A stretch of DNA of 49,319 nucleotides from Marinomonas communis (GTDB taxonomy: Bacteria; Pseudomonadota; Gammaproteobacteria; Pseudomonadales; Marinomonadaceae), in NCBI RefSeq assembly GCF_004363305.1, contig NZ_SNZA01000009.1, positions 1-49,319 of the forward strand, written 5' to 3'. The notes below the pieces were generated by a model. That model was not told where the DNA came from, did no database searches, and saw nothing but the letters and a program-made list of their open reading frames with translations. The position numbers and the translations under genes were made by a program. Shown here piece after piece: positions 25,498 to 33,677 of this stretch. Numbering within the stretch: the stretch's first letter is position 1; each line of letters starts with the position of its first letter.

Positions 25498-26685
25498 ATG
25501 CTGACCGATACCAAGATCAGAAACCTAAAGCCCAAGGATAAACTCTACAAAGTAAACGACCGTGACGGCTTGTACGTGGCCGTCACCGCAGCGGGTACTA
25601 AGTCCTTTCGCTACAACTATTCCATCAATGGACGCCAGGAAACGATTACCTTTGGCCGCTATGGCAATGGTGGTATCAGCCTCGCGGAAGCCCGTGAGCA
25701 GCTTGGAGAGGCTAAGAAGCTAATCGCCAATGGAAGGTCTCCTGCAAAGGAAAAAGCGCGTAGCAAAGCTCGTGTGAAGGATGCGGCAACATTTGGAGCC
25801 TGGGCAGACAAGTGGTTGCGCGGTTATCAAATGGCAGAGTCCACCCGAGATATGCGCCGCTCGATCTATGAACGCGAACTTAAAGCCAGGTTTGGCAATC
25901 TACAGCTAACAGAAATTTCCCATGAGGACCTACGCATGCTGACTAACAGCATCGTGGATCGAGGTGCACCGGCCACGGCGGTGCATACCCGCGAGATCGT
26001 GATGCAGGTATTTCGTTGGGCCATGGAGCGTGGCCAGAAGGTAGAGAACCCTGCTGATCATGTACGGCCAAACTCTATTGCTCGATTCCAGCCACGGGAC
26101 CGTTCGTTAACGCCAGAAGAGATTGGCGTGATGTACAAGTACCTAGAGAAAGTAGGCACCAGTCCAGTTAACCGCGCTGCTGCTAAACTGCTTCTACTGA
26201 CCATGGTGCGAAAAGGGGAGTTGTGCCAGGCAAAATGGAGTGAGATCAATTTCAGTGAAGCTCTTTGGAGTATCCCGAAAGAGCGAATGAAACGCCGCAA
26301 ACCTCACCTGGTGTTCCTATCACGCCAGGCGATAGATTTGTTAGTTGCGTTAAAGACCTTTGCCGGCGGCTCAGAGTATGTCCTACCATCACGCTACGAC
26401 ACCGACCAACCTATGAGTAACGCTACGATTAACCTGGTGCTGAAATACACCTTCCAGGCCGCCCAGAAAGATGGCATACCGATGGAGAAGTTTGGACCAC
26501 ATGACCTACGCCGCACAGCAAGCACCTTGCTCCATGAGGCAGGTTATAACAGTGACTGGATCGAAAAATGCCTAGCCCACGAACAGAAAGGCGTCAGAGC
26601 CATCTACAACAAAGCCGAGTACCGAGAGCAGCGCGCGGCCATGTTGCAGGATTGGGCAAATATGATTGATGAGTGGGTGGCATGA
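25498..26685 (+). CDS. int: Tyrosine integrase (P4-type)
   Basis: The 395-residue integrase inserts and excises the island at guaA. The N-terminal DUF4102 arm-binding domain (about 1-90) has 'MLTDTKIRNLKPKDKLYKVNDRDGLYVAV'. A core-binding domain follows (about 100-190). The catalytic domain has R238 ('TMVRKGE'), H335 and R338 ('PHDLRRT'), H361 ('LAHE') and the nucleophile Y370 ('RAIYNKAEY'). All key residues are present, so it should be active. An AACGGAGAA ribosome site precedes the ATG. It lies 307 bp after guaA and faces the same way, the usual layout for islands at a 3' gene end. Confidence 0.96.
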   Translation: MLTDTKIRNLKPKDKLYKVNDRDGLYVAVTAAGTKSFRYNYSINGRQETITFGRYGNGGISLAEAREQLGEAKKLIANGRSPAKEKARSKARVKDAATFGAWADKWLRGYQMAESTRDMRRSIYERELKARFGNLQLTEISHEDLRMLTNSIVDRGAPATAVHTREIVMQVFRWAMERGQKVENPADHVRPNSIARFQPRDRSLTPEEIGVMYKYLEKVGTSPVNRAAAKLLLLTMVRKGELCQAKWSEINFSEALWSIPKERMKRRKPHLVFLSRQAIDLLVALKTFAGGSEYVLPSRYDTDQPMSNATINLVLKYTFQAAQKDGIPMEKFGPHDLRRTASTLLHEAGYNSDWIEKCLAHEQKGVRAIYNKAEYREQRAAMLQDWANMIDEWVA

Positions 26686-26725
26686 TCATCAATCAAATAT
26701 GTTTAAAAAGTGGATAGAAAATTCT

Positions 26726-26755
26726 AAAATGGGAAAGCCCTAAGAGGGCTTTCCC
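26726..26755 (-). terminator. Terminator of the PHP-ATPase unit
   Basis: GGGAAAGCCC (26731-26740) and GGGCTTTCCC (26746-26755) form a perfect 10-bp stem. Read on the minus strand it is followed by ATTTTAG. It therefore ends the transcript of the gene at 26761 and may also separate it from the integrase. Confidence 0.75.
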
Positions 26756-26760
26756 GACTA

Positions 26761-29475
26761 CTACCCGATGATGCGTTTAAATCGGCTTCGGAAGGCCTTT
26801 TCCCCGCCTTCCATTTGTTTACAGATAAAATCTTTCACTTCTTGTTCTTGGATGCCGCCTGTAATATATGGTGTGAGGCGCATCTGATTCTGGCTCATTC
26901 CAATGATATATTCCGCATCTCCATTTACTACTATTGGTGCTGAGTGCGTAACTAAAATCAGCTGTCTTCTTTGTTTATTTTTAGAAATAGCGGGAATAAC
27001 ACTCTCTGCCAGCATTGCGCAGTCGAGGTCGTCCTCTGGCTGATCTAAGATTAGAGGATCGCTACCATAAGACATTAAAAAAGTAAGCATTGAGGCAGAC
27101 TTTTGCCCCGGTGATGCTTTGTCTAATGGGCGTTTTTGTCTGTTAACATCGAAAAACTTGATATCTATACCATCGTCAGGGAACCAGCAGTCAAAATTGT
27201 CTAGCTGTTCATCAGATAACTGGCTAATTCGTGTTTTAAGCGCTCCGTGTATATCGTAATTAGTGTTATTAGTATTATTCCTACAGTCTCTGTGGAACTG
27301 CTTTAACTTTTCAACTTCTTCGAATCGTTTTGCTTCGAGTTTGGGGTTCTGTCGTTCAAGTTTATCCAGCTCACTTAAAAGGCCAGAGTTGCGTTCGCTT
27401 TCTAAAATATGGCTAGAGAATCGATCGATACCAGTTGCCTGTTGATAACCCAAGATTAGCTCTTCTGGCTTGCTCGCCAATGGAAGAATACTAATATGTA
27501 GGTCTGTTAAGCCTAAATTATCGATGAAATCCTTTCTTCTTTTGGTTAAGTCTTTGCGGTGCTCCATCAGGCTAGTAAGAGCTTCTGACTTTCTTTGTAA
27601 GATATTAACTCTTTTATCTTTAAGAGATGCCTCTTTGGCTACTTTCTGTGCAAGTTGCTCTCTTTCCGTAAGTAAATGATCTAGCTTATCTGGACTAATC
27701 TCAGCATCTTCTAATGTATCTAGAGTGACTTTCATATCATTCGTAGTCACTTTGATATTTTCTTTAAGCTGAAGAAAATACTCTTTCTGTTGGAGAGCTT
27801 CTAAAGAAGATTCAGCACTTGTTACTTGTTCTGTAGTGTTCTTGAGTAAATCTTTTTGAATTTTTTGGACAGACTTAAGAAACTCATCCAGCTCGGTATC
27901 AGTATTGGTTACAACTATCTCTTCACATTCGTTTAGTGCTGCTTTTATACTATCAATGTGTGAATTTATCTTGCTGATAGCATCGCCCGCTTGAGACATT
28001 TCTTTTTGATAATTAGACAATTGGGTTTGTTTTTCAGATAAACCGCAGCTTTCTAAAGTTTTTAGTTTGTTGTTAATGTCGGTCAAGTTTCCCTGGATCT
28101 TTGGGATTTCGTTTAGACTCGACTCTACTTCTCTAAGGTCATGACAAAGCCCTTTATAGTCACTTTGTAGCTCTTTGTTTTTACTTTCCCAATCGGCGAA
28201 TTTTACAACTTCACTATCATCTATTACTTTAAGAAAAGCATTTGGCTTCGTTGCTATATCGAAGAGCATTTTCTGAGAGTAAATTGAAACTGGGAACCTA
28301 CTTACATCAAAAGTAGGGTCTTCTGTCCAGTCACTGGTATGAATGTCATACTTAAAAAGTGTGTGTGAAGTTGGGGTCCAAGTTAATTTATATTTCTGAG
28401 AATCTTTTTCATACAATAATTCAATATAAGAGTCATCTCTTACAGCTCCCTCACTAGTATTCTTGAATTCTGAAAGGCGCTTCTCAATATCGGATGAAAG
28501 TTTAGGCTCTGTAGCTCTCGTGTCTCGTTTAAGAGCTAGCCTAACAGCCTCAACTACAGTTGACTTACCAGAGCCTCGACTACCTACAATAGCTGTATAC
28601 CAAGGGCTTAGCTCAAGATTGATCGCATGATCTGATGAGTCTTTGCACATATACGTTTTCAAAGACATTTGTGAAATTTTATAACTTGGATATCGCGGAG
28701 GGTTACCATCTTTTATGATGCAGTGATCAGGATCGGTTAACGCAATTTTTATTCCTTCAAAAGAAGGTTGAGACATTTTGACCCAAGTAAATGAACGCCC
28801 CATCTGCTCACGGCAATGAGCATCTGAACCTTTAACCTTTGCGAGATCATTTACTAAACTTTGAGCAAATCCATCAAGCTCATCATTACTGCCAATCAAT
28901 TCAACTGCATCTGGTTCTGCATTGAATGCTGCTCTAACTTCGTCTTGATTTGTATTTTTAAAAATACCTTTAGCCTTATCGACGTGGGCAAGGATTGCGA
29001 TGCCTCCAGCATCTTTTATTTTCGAAATAATCCTTGGAACTCCAGACCCTAGAATAGTCTGATGATTTTTTTTATCTTCACTAACAGGTGGTTCGCAGCT
29101 ACCTACAACTCTAGCAATATGCTCAGCTTTAAAGGATTCCGGAAATAGACCGAGCACATGACAGTTTCCTGCAGCAGTTAACTCAACGGCAGGTATTATG
29201 TGAATATCGCGGTAGGAAGTTAGCTCTCCTGCGTCACTACGTTCTTTTAGGTCAACTAAAGCAGCTCTTACTTCGTCAATCCATGCTCCGGTGTTGTGGT
29301 CACTTAACACTACACAGTCAATTTCGTGTTTCATGTGCTCTAAGAGCCACTGTTCGGGCGAGCAGCCATCCTTATCCATTTCAGAGCCTCTTGGGTAATC
29401 ATCGGATGCAGGGGAGTGGCAATGAAAATCTACTTTGAACCAGTGACTTCCTGTTGTTTTCATTAGTGACCTCAA
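26761..29475 (-). CDS. PHP-domain / SMC-like ATPase fusion (TrlF type)
   Basis: The 904-residue protein has two parts. Residues about 10-260 form a PHP phosphoesterase domain with a full set of metal-binding motifs: 'DFHCHSPASDD', 'VVLSDHNTG', 'AVELTAAGNCHVLG', 'IAILAHVD' and 'KGSDAH'. The rest is an SMC/Rad50-like ATPase: Walker A 'GSRGSGKSTVVEAV' (about 297-310), long coiled coils (about 425-760), and Walker B with 'LILDQPEDDLD' (about 806-816), then 'LILVTHSAPIVVNGDAEYI'. This fusion resembles proteins named TrlF-family ATPases in databases. It is plausibly a nucleotide-activated nuclease or phosphoesterase used in defence. It follows the gene at 29526 by 50 bp on the same strand, so the two probably act together. 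Confidence 0.82.
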   Translation of the reverse strand: MRSLMKTTGSHWFKVDFHCHSPASDDYPRGSEMDKDGCSPEQWLLEHMKHEIDCVVLSDHNTGAWIDEVRAALVDLKERSDAGELTSYRDIHIIPAVELTAAGNCHVLGLFPESFKAEHIARVVGSCEPPVSEDKKNHQTILGSGVPRIISKIKDAGGIAILAHVDKAKGIFKNTNQDEVRAAFNAEPDAVELIGSNDELDGFAQSLVNDLAKVKGSDAHCREQMGRSFTWVKMSQPSFEGIKIALTDPDHCIIKDGNPPRYPSYKISQMSLKTYMCKDSSDHAINLELSPWYTAIVGSRGSGKSTVVEAVRLALKRDTRATEPKLSSDIEKRLSEFKNTSEGAVRDDSYIELLYEKDSQKYKLTWTPTSHTLFKYDIHTSDWTEDPTFDVSRFPVSIYSQKMLFDIATKPNAFLKVIDDSEVVKFADWESKNKELQSDYKGLCHDLREVESSLNEIPKIQGNLTDINNKLKTLESCGLSEKQTQLSNYQKEMSQAGDAISKINSHIDSIKAALNECEEIVVTNTDTELDEFLKSVQKIQKDLLKNTTEQVTSAESSLEALQQKEYFLQLKENIKVTTNDMKVTLDTLEDAEISPDKLDHLLTEREQLAQKVAKEASLKDKRVNILQRKSEALTSLMEHRKDLTKRRKDFIDNLGLTDLHISILPLASKPEELILGYQQATGIDRFSSHILESERNSGLLSELDKLERQNPKLEAKRFEEVEKLKQFHRDCRNNTNNTNYDIHGALKTRISQLSDEQLDNFDCWFPDDGIDIKFFDVNRQKRPLDKASPGQKSASMLTFLMSYGSDPLILDQPEDDLDCAMLAESVIPAISKNKQRRQLILVTHSAPIVVNGDAEYIIGMSQNQMRLTPYITGGIQEQEVKDFICKQMEGGEKAFRSRFKRIIG

Positions 29476-29525
29476 TGTAAATATAAAAGTGAGAAAACCT
29501 AGTCTGTTAATTCTATCGCTAGTGT

Positions 29526-30884
29526 TTAAATTCTAAAGTTAGAGTCCGTGGAGTGAAGTGACTTATAGACTGCTTGAGGTGAAATCTTTTTTCCTTCAAG
29601 CTCCGTCAATCTCTCTGAAATTTGTGTCTGGTTAAGCCCTTGCTTCAGAACGAGAATTTGTTTCTTACGATCCGTAAGTCTTGAATCAACCATCTGGCGA
29701 GCGATGTCCCGCAGTTTTCCTTCATCATCAGCACCCAATAATGTACCTGCTCCTGTTAAGCGCACGGCGGCCTCATCAATGAGCCGTTTGGTTTCTCCTT
29801 CAACTGCTATTGGACACTTAAAGTTATGTTTAACGTACTCGAAATATGCCTGGACGTGTTCTTGTGTAACCGTCTTACCTTCTAAAAAGAGATAGACATA
29901 GCGATCAATAAGTTCTTCTGCTGATAAGGATCTTAGTTCTTCGTCATCTAGCACCGGCCTATACTCTACGGCACCAGCAACATGAAGCTGTAAGCGTCGA
30001 AGTTCCTTTTCAAATTGTTCTTTTGATTGCAGAGCGCTCTTGTAAGCAGGATTCCAAGTTCGGCCATCTTTGTTTCTTGGTCGATGGTGAGCGCAATATC
30101 TATGACTAAGTTGCAATTTTGTCTTTTGCTGATCATTAGCTTCTTGCAGGTCGTTGAGGTCTAACAGGTTGTTATCGAGTCGATAGAAATACTCGGCCAG
30201 TTCATTTCTTTGGCCGCATAGCTCGCAATAGGTTTGCTTGCGTCTTGCATTGATCTTTATATCTGGACTGTGATGCCTAAAGCGTGTTGGGGTTAGGTGC
30301 AGCGCCCATAGAAGTTCTAGCAGGTTATCGACGGTCGCCTGAAATCGGAAGTCTACTGGTCTGCATTGATGCTCTGTTTTCAGAAAGTGTCTAAGCTGCT
30401 GCTTGATCGCGTCATGAGTATCTTTAAAACCCATCATCACGATTAAGTTGGTCAATGGTGTATCTTCTCTGAATTTTTTCCCGAACTTAATTGTCCTCTC
30501 GCGAGCTGTTTTTTCTGGAATACTTAGTTCTGCTTTTGAAGCTTGTAAAAGCGAATAATCAATATTTAGGTAAGGGGTCGGAAAGAAATACAAATGTGTC
30601 TCTGGTAGAGAATTCAGAAACGCTGATACCTTGGGATCAAGGACTTCTAGGATAAGCTCGCCAATAGGGCGTTTATCCGTTTCTTTTTTGATGTCTGCAT
30701 GAGCATCTTTTAGATGGTTTCTAGGGTCTTTTCTATGGGAGTGTACGGAATAGTTCGCCCAACGATCTCTAAACTCTCGTATGCCTTCGGCAACAAGAGC
30801 GTCGCAGTCTTCCCAGACAGAGATAAAGTGTCTGTCTAGGCGATCACTAGCTTCCTTTTCGATTTCCGCATATTCCATTGCCAC
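29526..30884 (-). CDS. Unknown zinc-knuckle and HTH protein, 452 aa
   Basis: I do not recognise this family. A putative zinc site pairs 'CELCGQ' (about 220-225) with 'CAHHRPRNKDGRTW' (about 262-275). The middle region is rich in charged helices. The C-terminal 50 residues look like a LuxR/Sigma70-type helix-turn-helix ('DRKKQILVLKQGLNQTQISERL...ISPQAVYKSLHS'), which could bind DNA. The N-terminal part has 'HSHRKDPRNHLKDAHADI' and no membrane segment. It is the first gene of a two-gene unit with the PHP-ATPase and is divergent from the alpA-like gene. It may regulate the unit or recognise its target. Confidence 0.75.
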   Translation of the reverse strand: MAMEYAEIEKEASDRLDRHFISVWEDCDALVAEGIREFRDRWANYSVHSHRKDPRNHLKDAHADIKKETDKRPIGELILEVLDPKVSAFLNSLPETHLYFFPTPYLNIDYSLLQASKAELSIPEKTARERTIKFGKKFREDTPLTNLIVMMGFKDTHDAIKQQLRHFLKTEHQCRPVDFRFQATVDNLLELLWALHLTPTRFRHHSPDIKINARRKQTYCELCGQRNELAEYFYRLDNNLLDLNDLQEANDQQKTKLQLSHRYCAHHRPRNKDGRTWNPAYKSALQSKEQFEKELRRLQLHVAGAVEYRPVLDDEELRSLSAEELIDRYVYLFLEGKTVTQEHVQAYFEYVKHNFKCPIAVEGETKRLIDEAAVRLTGAGTLLGADDEGKLRDIARQMVDSRLTDRKKQILVLKQGLNQTQISERLTELEGKKISPQAVYKSLHSTDSNFRI

Positions 30885-31087
30885 ACCTTCAACCCCTTAG
30901 CACTAGGTCATGTTACTACTGGTTAAATAGTGAGTCTATTAGCAACTAGTCGCAATGTCTGGCTGCTTTTCTGGGGTGGAATTCTGAAAATAAATAGCGT
31001 TTTCAACTTTTTCCTCCACAAGGTCCAATCAAGCTTCGAATGAATACAGGCATAGTCAGGTTTCAGTCACTAAGAGGAGGCCAAGAC

Positions 31088-31318
31088 ATGCAGGAGCTGG
31101 CACATAAAACCCTAATTAATCGAAAAACACTTTTACGAATGGTGCCGCTTTCGGATCGGACCATTTACAACTTAGAGCAGCAAGGTGAGTTCCCCCGTCG
31201 CATTGTTCTAACCAGTCGCAGTGTGGCTTGGGATCTTGCTGAGATAGAAGAGTGGATCGAACAACGCCGCAAGGGTGCGCTCAAGGCGGCTCGCCCTGGA
31301 TACTTTGGGGGTAACTGA
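31088..31318 (+). CDS. alpA: AlpA-like regulator / excisionase
   Basis: The protein is a small MerR-like winged-helix protein of the AlpA family, which controls integrase or acts as a directionality factor in P4-type islands. I chose the ATG at 31088 because GAGGAGG lies eight to fourteen bases before it; an in-frame ATG at 31040 lacks such a site. The product then has 76 residues, with 'LLRMVPLSDRTIYNLEQQGEFP' as the HTH and 'SVAWDLAEIEEWIEQR' closing the domain, both typical. It sits directly before repA (2 bp) and may be the first gene of the replication operon. Confidence 0.88.
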   Translation: MQELAHKTLINRKTLLRMVPLSDRTIYNLEQQGEFPRRIVLTSRSVAWDLAEIEEWIEQRRKGALKAARPGYFGGN

Positions 31319-31320
31319 TT

Positions 31321-32133
31321 ATGAGAATCGATGTATTCAAAGCCCTCACAGAACAGCCCCCGGAATTGGACTATGTCTTACCAAGTCTATTGGCGGGTAC
31401 GGTCGGCGCGTTCGTTGCGCCGGGTGGTACGGGGAAGTCGATGTTTGCCTTAGAGTTGGCGGTATATATTGCGGGTGGTCCTGACCTCTTGGGCGTTGGA
31501 CCGCTGACACAAGGGCCGGTGGTGTACATCTCTGCCGAGGACCCAGTAAAGGTCATCATGCATCGTCTGCAAGCTATCAGACAGCATCTAAGCCAGGAGC
31601 AAATAGAGGTCGTCAGTCAAAACCTTGTGATCGAGTCGGTTGCTGGTCTCGCTCCAGATCTCCTGGATGAAAAGTGTGTCGAACTTTTGGTGAAACAATC
31701 AGAAGGCCAAAGGCTTTTGATCCTGGATACATTACGCCGATTTAGTACCGAAGATGAAAACTCAAGTAGTGCCATGTCCCAGGTATTAAATCGTCTTGAG
31801 CATATCGCTGTTAGAACTGATGCAGCGGTGATTTTTATTCATCACACCAGCAAAGATTCTGATGGCCAACATACGGGTCGAGGCTCTTCTGTAATCGTTT
31901 ATCACTGTCGCTGGCAGTCTGTGTTAAGTGAAATGACGAAAAGCGAGGCCAAGGCGTTTGGTTTGGAGGAGACAGAGCGCGTGAATTACCTACGTTATGG
32001 CGTTAATAAAGCCAACTATGGGCCATGTTACGACGGGAGCTGGCTAATTCGACGTGAGAATGGACTGTTGGAACAAACGACACTACAGAAGTCACACAAG
32101 TCATCTAATGGTCGATCACGTGAAGAAGCTTAG
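31321..32133 (+). CDS. repA: RepA-type replicative helicase, IncQ family
   Basis: The 270-residue protein matches RSF1010 RepA, the hexameric helicase of IncQ replication, along its whole length as I remember that protein. It has Walker A 'APGGTGKSMFALELAVYIAG', 'PVVYISAEDP', Walker B 'LLILDTLRRF', the 'ENSSSAMSQVLNRLE' block, 'VIFIHHTSK', 'GRGSSVIV' and 'GVNKANYG'. RSF1010 RepA is about 279 residues, so this is near full length. The RGSSV Arg-finger region is present. The C-terminal 'GRSREEA' is close to the RSF1010 ending. The gene overlaps repC by 26 bp. Confidence 0.93.
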   Translation: MRIDVFKALTEQPPELDYVLPSLLAGTVGAFVAPGGTGKSMFALELAVYIAGGPDLLGVGPLTQGPVVYISAEDPVKVIMHRLQAIRQHLSQEQIEVVSQNLVIESVAGLAPDLLDEKCVELLVKQSEGQRLLILDTLRRFSTEDENSSSAMSQVLNRLEHIAVRTDAAVIFIHHTSKDSDGQHTGRGSSVIVYHCRWQSVLSEMTKSEAKAFGLEETERVNYLRYGVNKANYGPCYDGSWLIRRENGLLEQTTLQKSHKSSNGRSREEA

Positions 32134-32950
32134 GCATCAGCTAACACATGTTAGGCATGCTCCATCGCACTGCTTGGCTCCAGGTTTATTTCGAGCGCTG
32201 CAAAAAGGTGAACGTAAAAAGTCCAAATTGGATGTGGTATACGACTACGGCAAAGGGCGCTTGATTGAGTTCAGCGGACCTGAGCCGTTAGGAGCGGATG
32301 ATTTGCGTGTACTTCAGGGCTTAATAGCTATGGCTGGCCCAACAGGTCTGTTATTAAAACCGGAGCCTGCCACAGAAAGTGGACAGCAGCTGAGGCTATT
32401 TCTAGAGCCAAAATGGGAAGCGGTAGATTTGGATGCCATGGTGGTTAAATGTAGTTACCGCAATCTAGCGCAAGAGATTGGTTATGCAACAACGTCGAAT
32501 AACACTAAAACCATTAAAGATTGTATTGAGCGGATGTGGAAGGTGTCGATTATTGTTCAACACGGAGGTAAGCGTAAAGGTTTTCGTTTGCTGGCTGAGT
32601 ATGAAAGTGATGATTCAGCGAAAAATCTATATGTGGCGTTAAACCCAATGATTGCTGAAGCCATTCTTCCAGACGGTCAGCATGTCCGCATTGATATGGA
32701 CGAGGTTCGAGCCTTGCGTACTCACAATGCGCTATTAATTCATCAAAGGCTATGTGCTTGGATCAACCCAGGCCAAAGGGGAAAGGTTGCTTTAGAAACG
32801 CTAAGTGGTTACCTACATCAAAATCCTGCTACTGGTGCAACGTTGCGTAAGCGTCATAGTCGTTTAAGAGATACGTTAAGTGAAATACAAAGCATAGGGT
32901 GGCTAATTGTCGAGTACCGTCAGGGCATGTTTGAAATACAGCGGCCATAG
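32108..32950 (+). CDS. repC: RepC initiator, IncQ family
   Basis: The 280-residue protein matches RSF1010 RepC, which binds the oriV iterons and opens the origin. Conserved blocks include 'HCLAPGLFRAL', 'GERKKSKLDVVYDYGKGR', 'IEFSGPEPLGADDLRVLQGL', 'LRLFLEPKWEAVDLD', 'DCIERMWKVSIIVQ' and 'RQGFRLL'-like 'KGFRLLAEY'. The start at 32108 gives the same N-terminus as RSF1010 RepC; a longer frame from 32054 would lie inside repA. The start overlaps the end of repA, so translation is coupled, as in IncQ plasmids. The IncQ primase gene repB is absent from the island. Confidence 0.93.
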   Translation: MVDHVKKLRHQLTHVRHAPSHCLAPGLFRALQKGERKKSKLDVVYDYGKGRLIEFSGPEPLGADDLRVLQGLIAMAGPTGLLLKPEPATESGQQLRLFLEPKWEAVDLDAMVVKCSYRNLAQEIGYATTSNNTKTIKDCIERMWKVSIIVQHGGKRKGFRLLAEYESDDSAKNLYVALNPMIAEAILPDGQHVRIDMDEVRALRTHNALLIHQRLCAWINPGQRGKVALETLSGYLHQNPATGATLRKRHSRLRDTLSEIQSIGWLIVEYRQGMFEIQRP

Positions 32951-32953
32951 GGA

Positions 32954-33012
32954 CCCATTAACGGTCACAATCTATCCCATCAACAGTCACCTTTACTCCC
33001 ATTAACAGTCAC
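32954..33012 (-). repeat. oriV: IncQ-type iterons, three copies, 22-bp period
   Basis: Read on the minus strand, GTGACTGTTAATGGG occurs at 32998-33012, as GTGACTGTTGATGGG at 32976-32990, and as GTGACCGTTAATGGG at 32954-32968. The starts are exactly 22 bp apart. The RSF1010 iteron, as I recall it, begins GTGACAGTTATTGCAGGGG, so these are most likely RepC-binding sites. They begin 4 bp after the repC stop codon. Confidence 0.8.
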
Positions 33013-33081
33013 GTTTTTAAAGGTTAGAAAACGCTGTAAGCCTTGATATTAAAGGGCTATAGGGGATTCGACAAAAAACGG

Positions 33082-33135
33082 TCTAAGATCTCTCTAAGAT
33101 CTTTCTACTAGGCGTAGTCTTTAACGCCCTAGTAG
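33082..33135. other. Doubled 10-mer and hairpin in the origin region
   Basis: TCTAAGATCT occurs at 33082-33091 and 33093-33102, 11 bp apart. Then CTACTAGG.CGT (33105-33115) pairs with ACGCCCTAGTAG (33124-33135), with one bulged base and a loop of about eight bases. IncQ origins carry single-strand initiation hairpins, so this may be such a site. It may instead be the repC terminator, but no T run follows. Confidence 0.4.
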
Positions 33136-33182
33136 GGCTAAGACTTTGCCGCAGATATACACCTGCATGGAGTTAAACCGTG

Positions 33183-33280
33183 TTTATTGACATATGAAGG
33201 GCAGAGCACAAGACAAGGTACTTTATTGACACTTGAGGGGCAGAACGCAAAACAGGGCGTTTTATTGACATATGAGGGGC
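33183..33280 (+). repeat. TrfA-like (RK2-type) iterons, three copies, 39-bp period
   Basis: Three copies of TTTATTGACAYWTGARGGGC lie at 33183-33202, 33222-33241 and 33261-33280, starting exactly 39 bp apart. The middle copy contains TGACACTTGAGGGGCAG, which matches the RK2 oriV iteron (TGACASTTGAGGGGCRS) as I recall it. No trfA gene is in the island. The DNA between copies is also partly conserved (GCAGARCRCAARAC). Confidence 0.75.
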
Positions 33281-33380
33281 ACTGTTCAAAACCGGCTGAT
33301 TAGCTTTGGTTAGCGAGGAAAGTAGTAGGAAAGCTGTGTTTTTCGGTGTTGTGATGGTGAGTAAAGCCATCATACGTAAA

Positions 33381-33435
33381 TCGCTGTAAGGCCGCTATTT
33401 TAGCGCTATTAAGTCGCTATAAGTGCGCTGTAACT
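33381..33435. repeat. Five-copy 11-bp array
   Basis: CGCTRT is repeated at 33382, 33393, 33404, 33415 and 33426, exactly 11 bp apart each time; four of the five copies carry TAAG/TAAC-like ends. The sites would fall on nearly the same face of the helix. The array lies between the TrfA-like iterons and oriT. No known family is recognised. Confidence 0.7.
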
Positions 33436-33544
33436 ATCGGTTTTTAATACGAAAAGAGCGATGAGCAGACCAAAACAGATGAAAACAGGGAAATGCACAG
33501 AAATGCAAACTTCTATGCAGAGGTTACCTTGCTAAAACCAATGC

Positions 33545-33660
33545 TGATATGCGGGCAGGATGTGTGAAGTAGGCCCACCATGCAAGCATGGCGAAGCCTC
33601 TTCACTTATGTGACTTATTCGCACCTTCGGCGCTCAACGTTGATCCTGCCCTGCGGGGCG
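33545..33660. other. oriT: oriT, IncP (RP4/RK2) type
   Basis: The DNA before traJ matches the RP4 oriT at several points as I recall it: the nick region GCGGGCAGGATGTGTGAAG (33551-33569), 'AAGTAGGCCCACC', an inverted repeat pairing TGTGAAGTAGGC with GCCTCTTCAC (about 33563-33606), 'CTTATTCGCACC', and 'GCTCAACG...ATCCTGC'. By analogy, nicking by TraI is on the minus strand between 33555 and 33556. The oriT lies directly before the relaxosome genes, as in IncP plasmids. Confidence 0.85.
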
Positions 33661-33677
33661 AAAGAGAGGATGCACAG

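Noticed and set aside
32954..33012. Possible CRISPR-like repeat array
   Set aside because: The units are 15 bp with 7-bp gaps, too short for CRISPR, and match IncQ iterons; no cas genes are present.
33173..33373. Minus-strand open frame across the TrfA-like iterons
   Set aside because: Its repeated HMSIKRPVLRSAP-type units come only from translating the DNA iterons, so it is not a believable protein.
33588..33677. Longer N-terminus for TraJ
   Set aside because: It would translate through the conserved oriT DNA and lacks similarity to TraJ; the ATG at 33678 has a good ribosome site.
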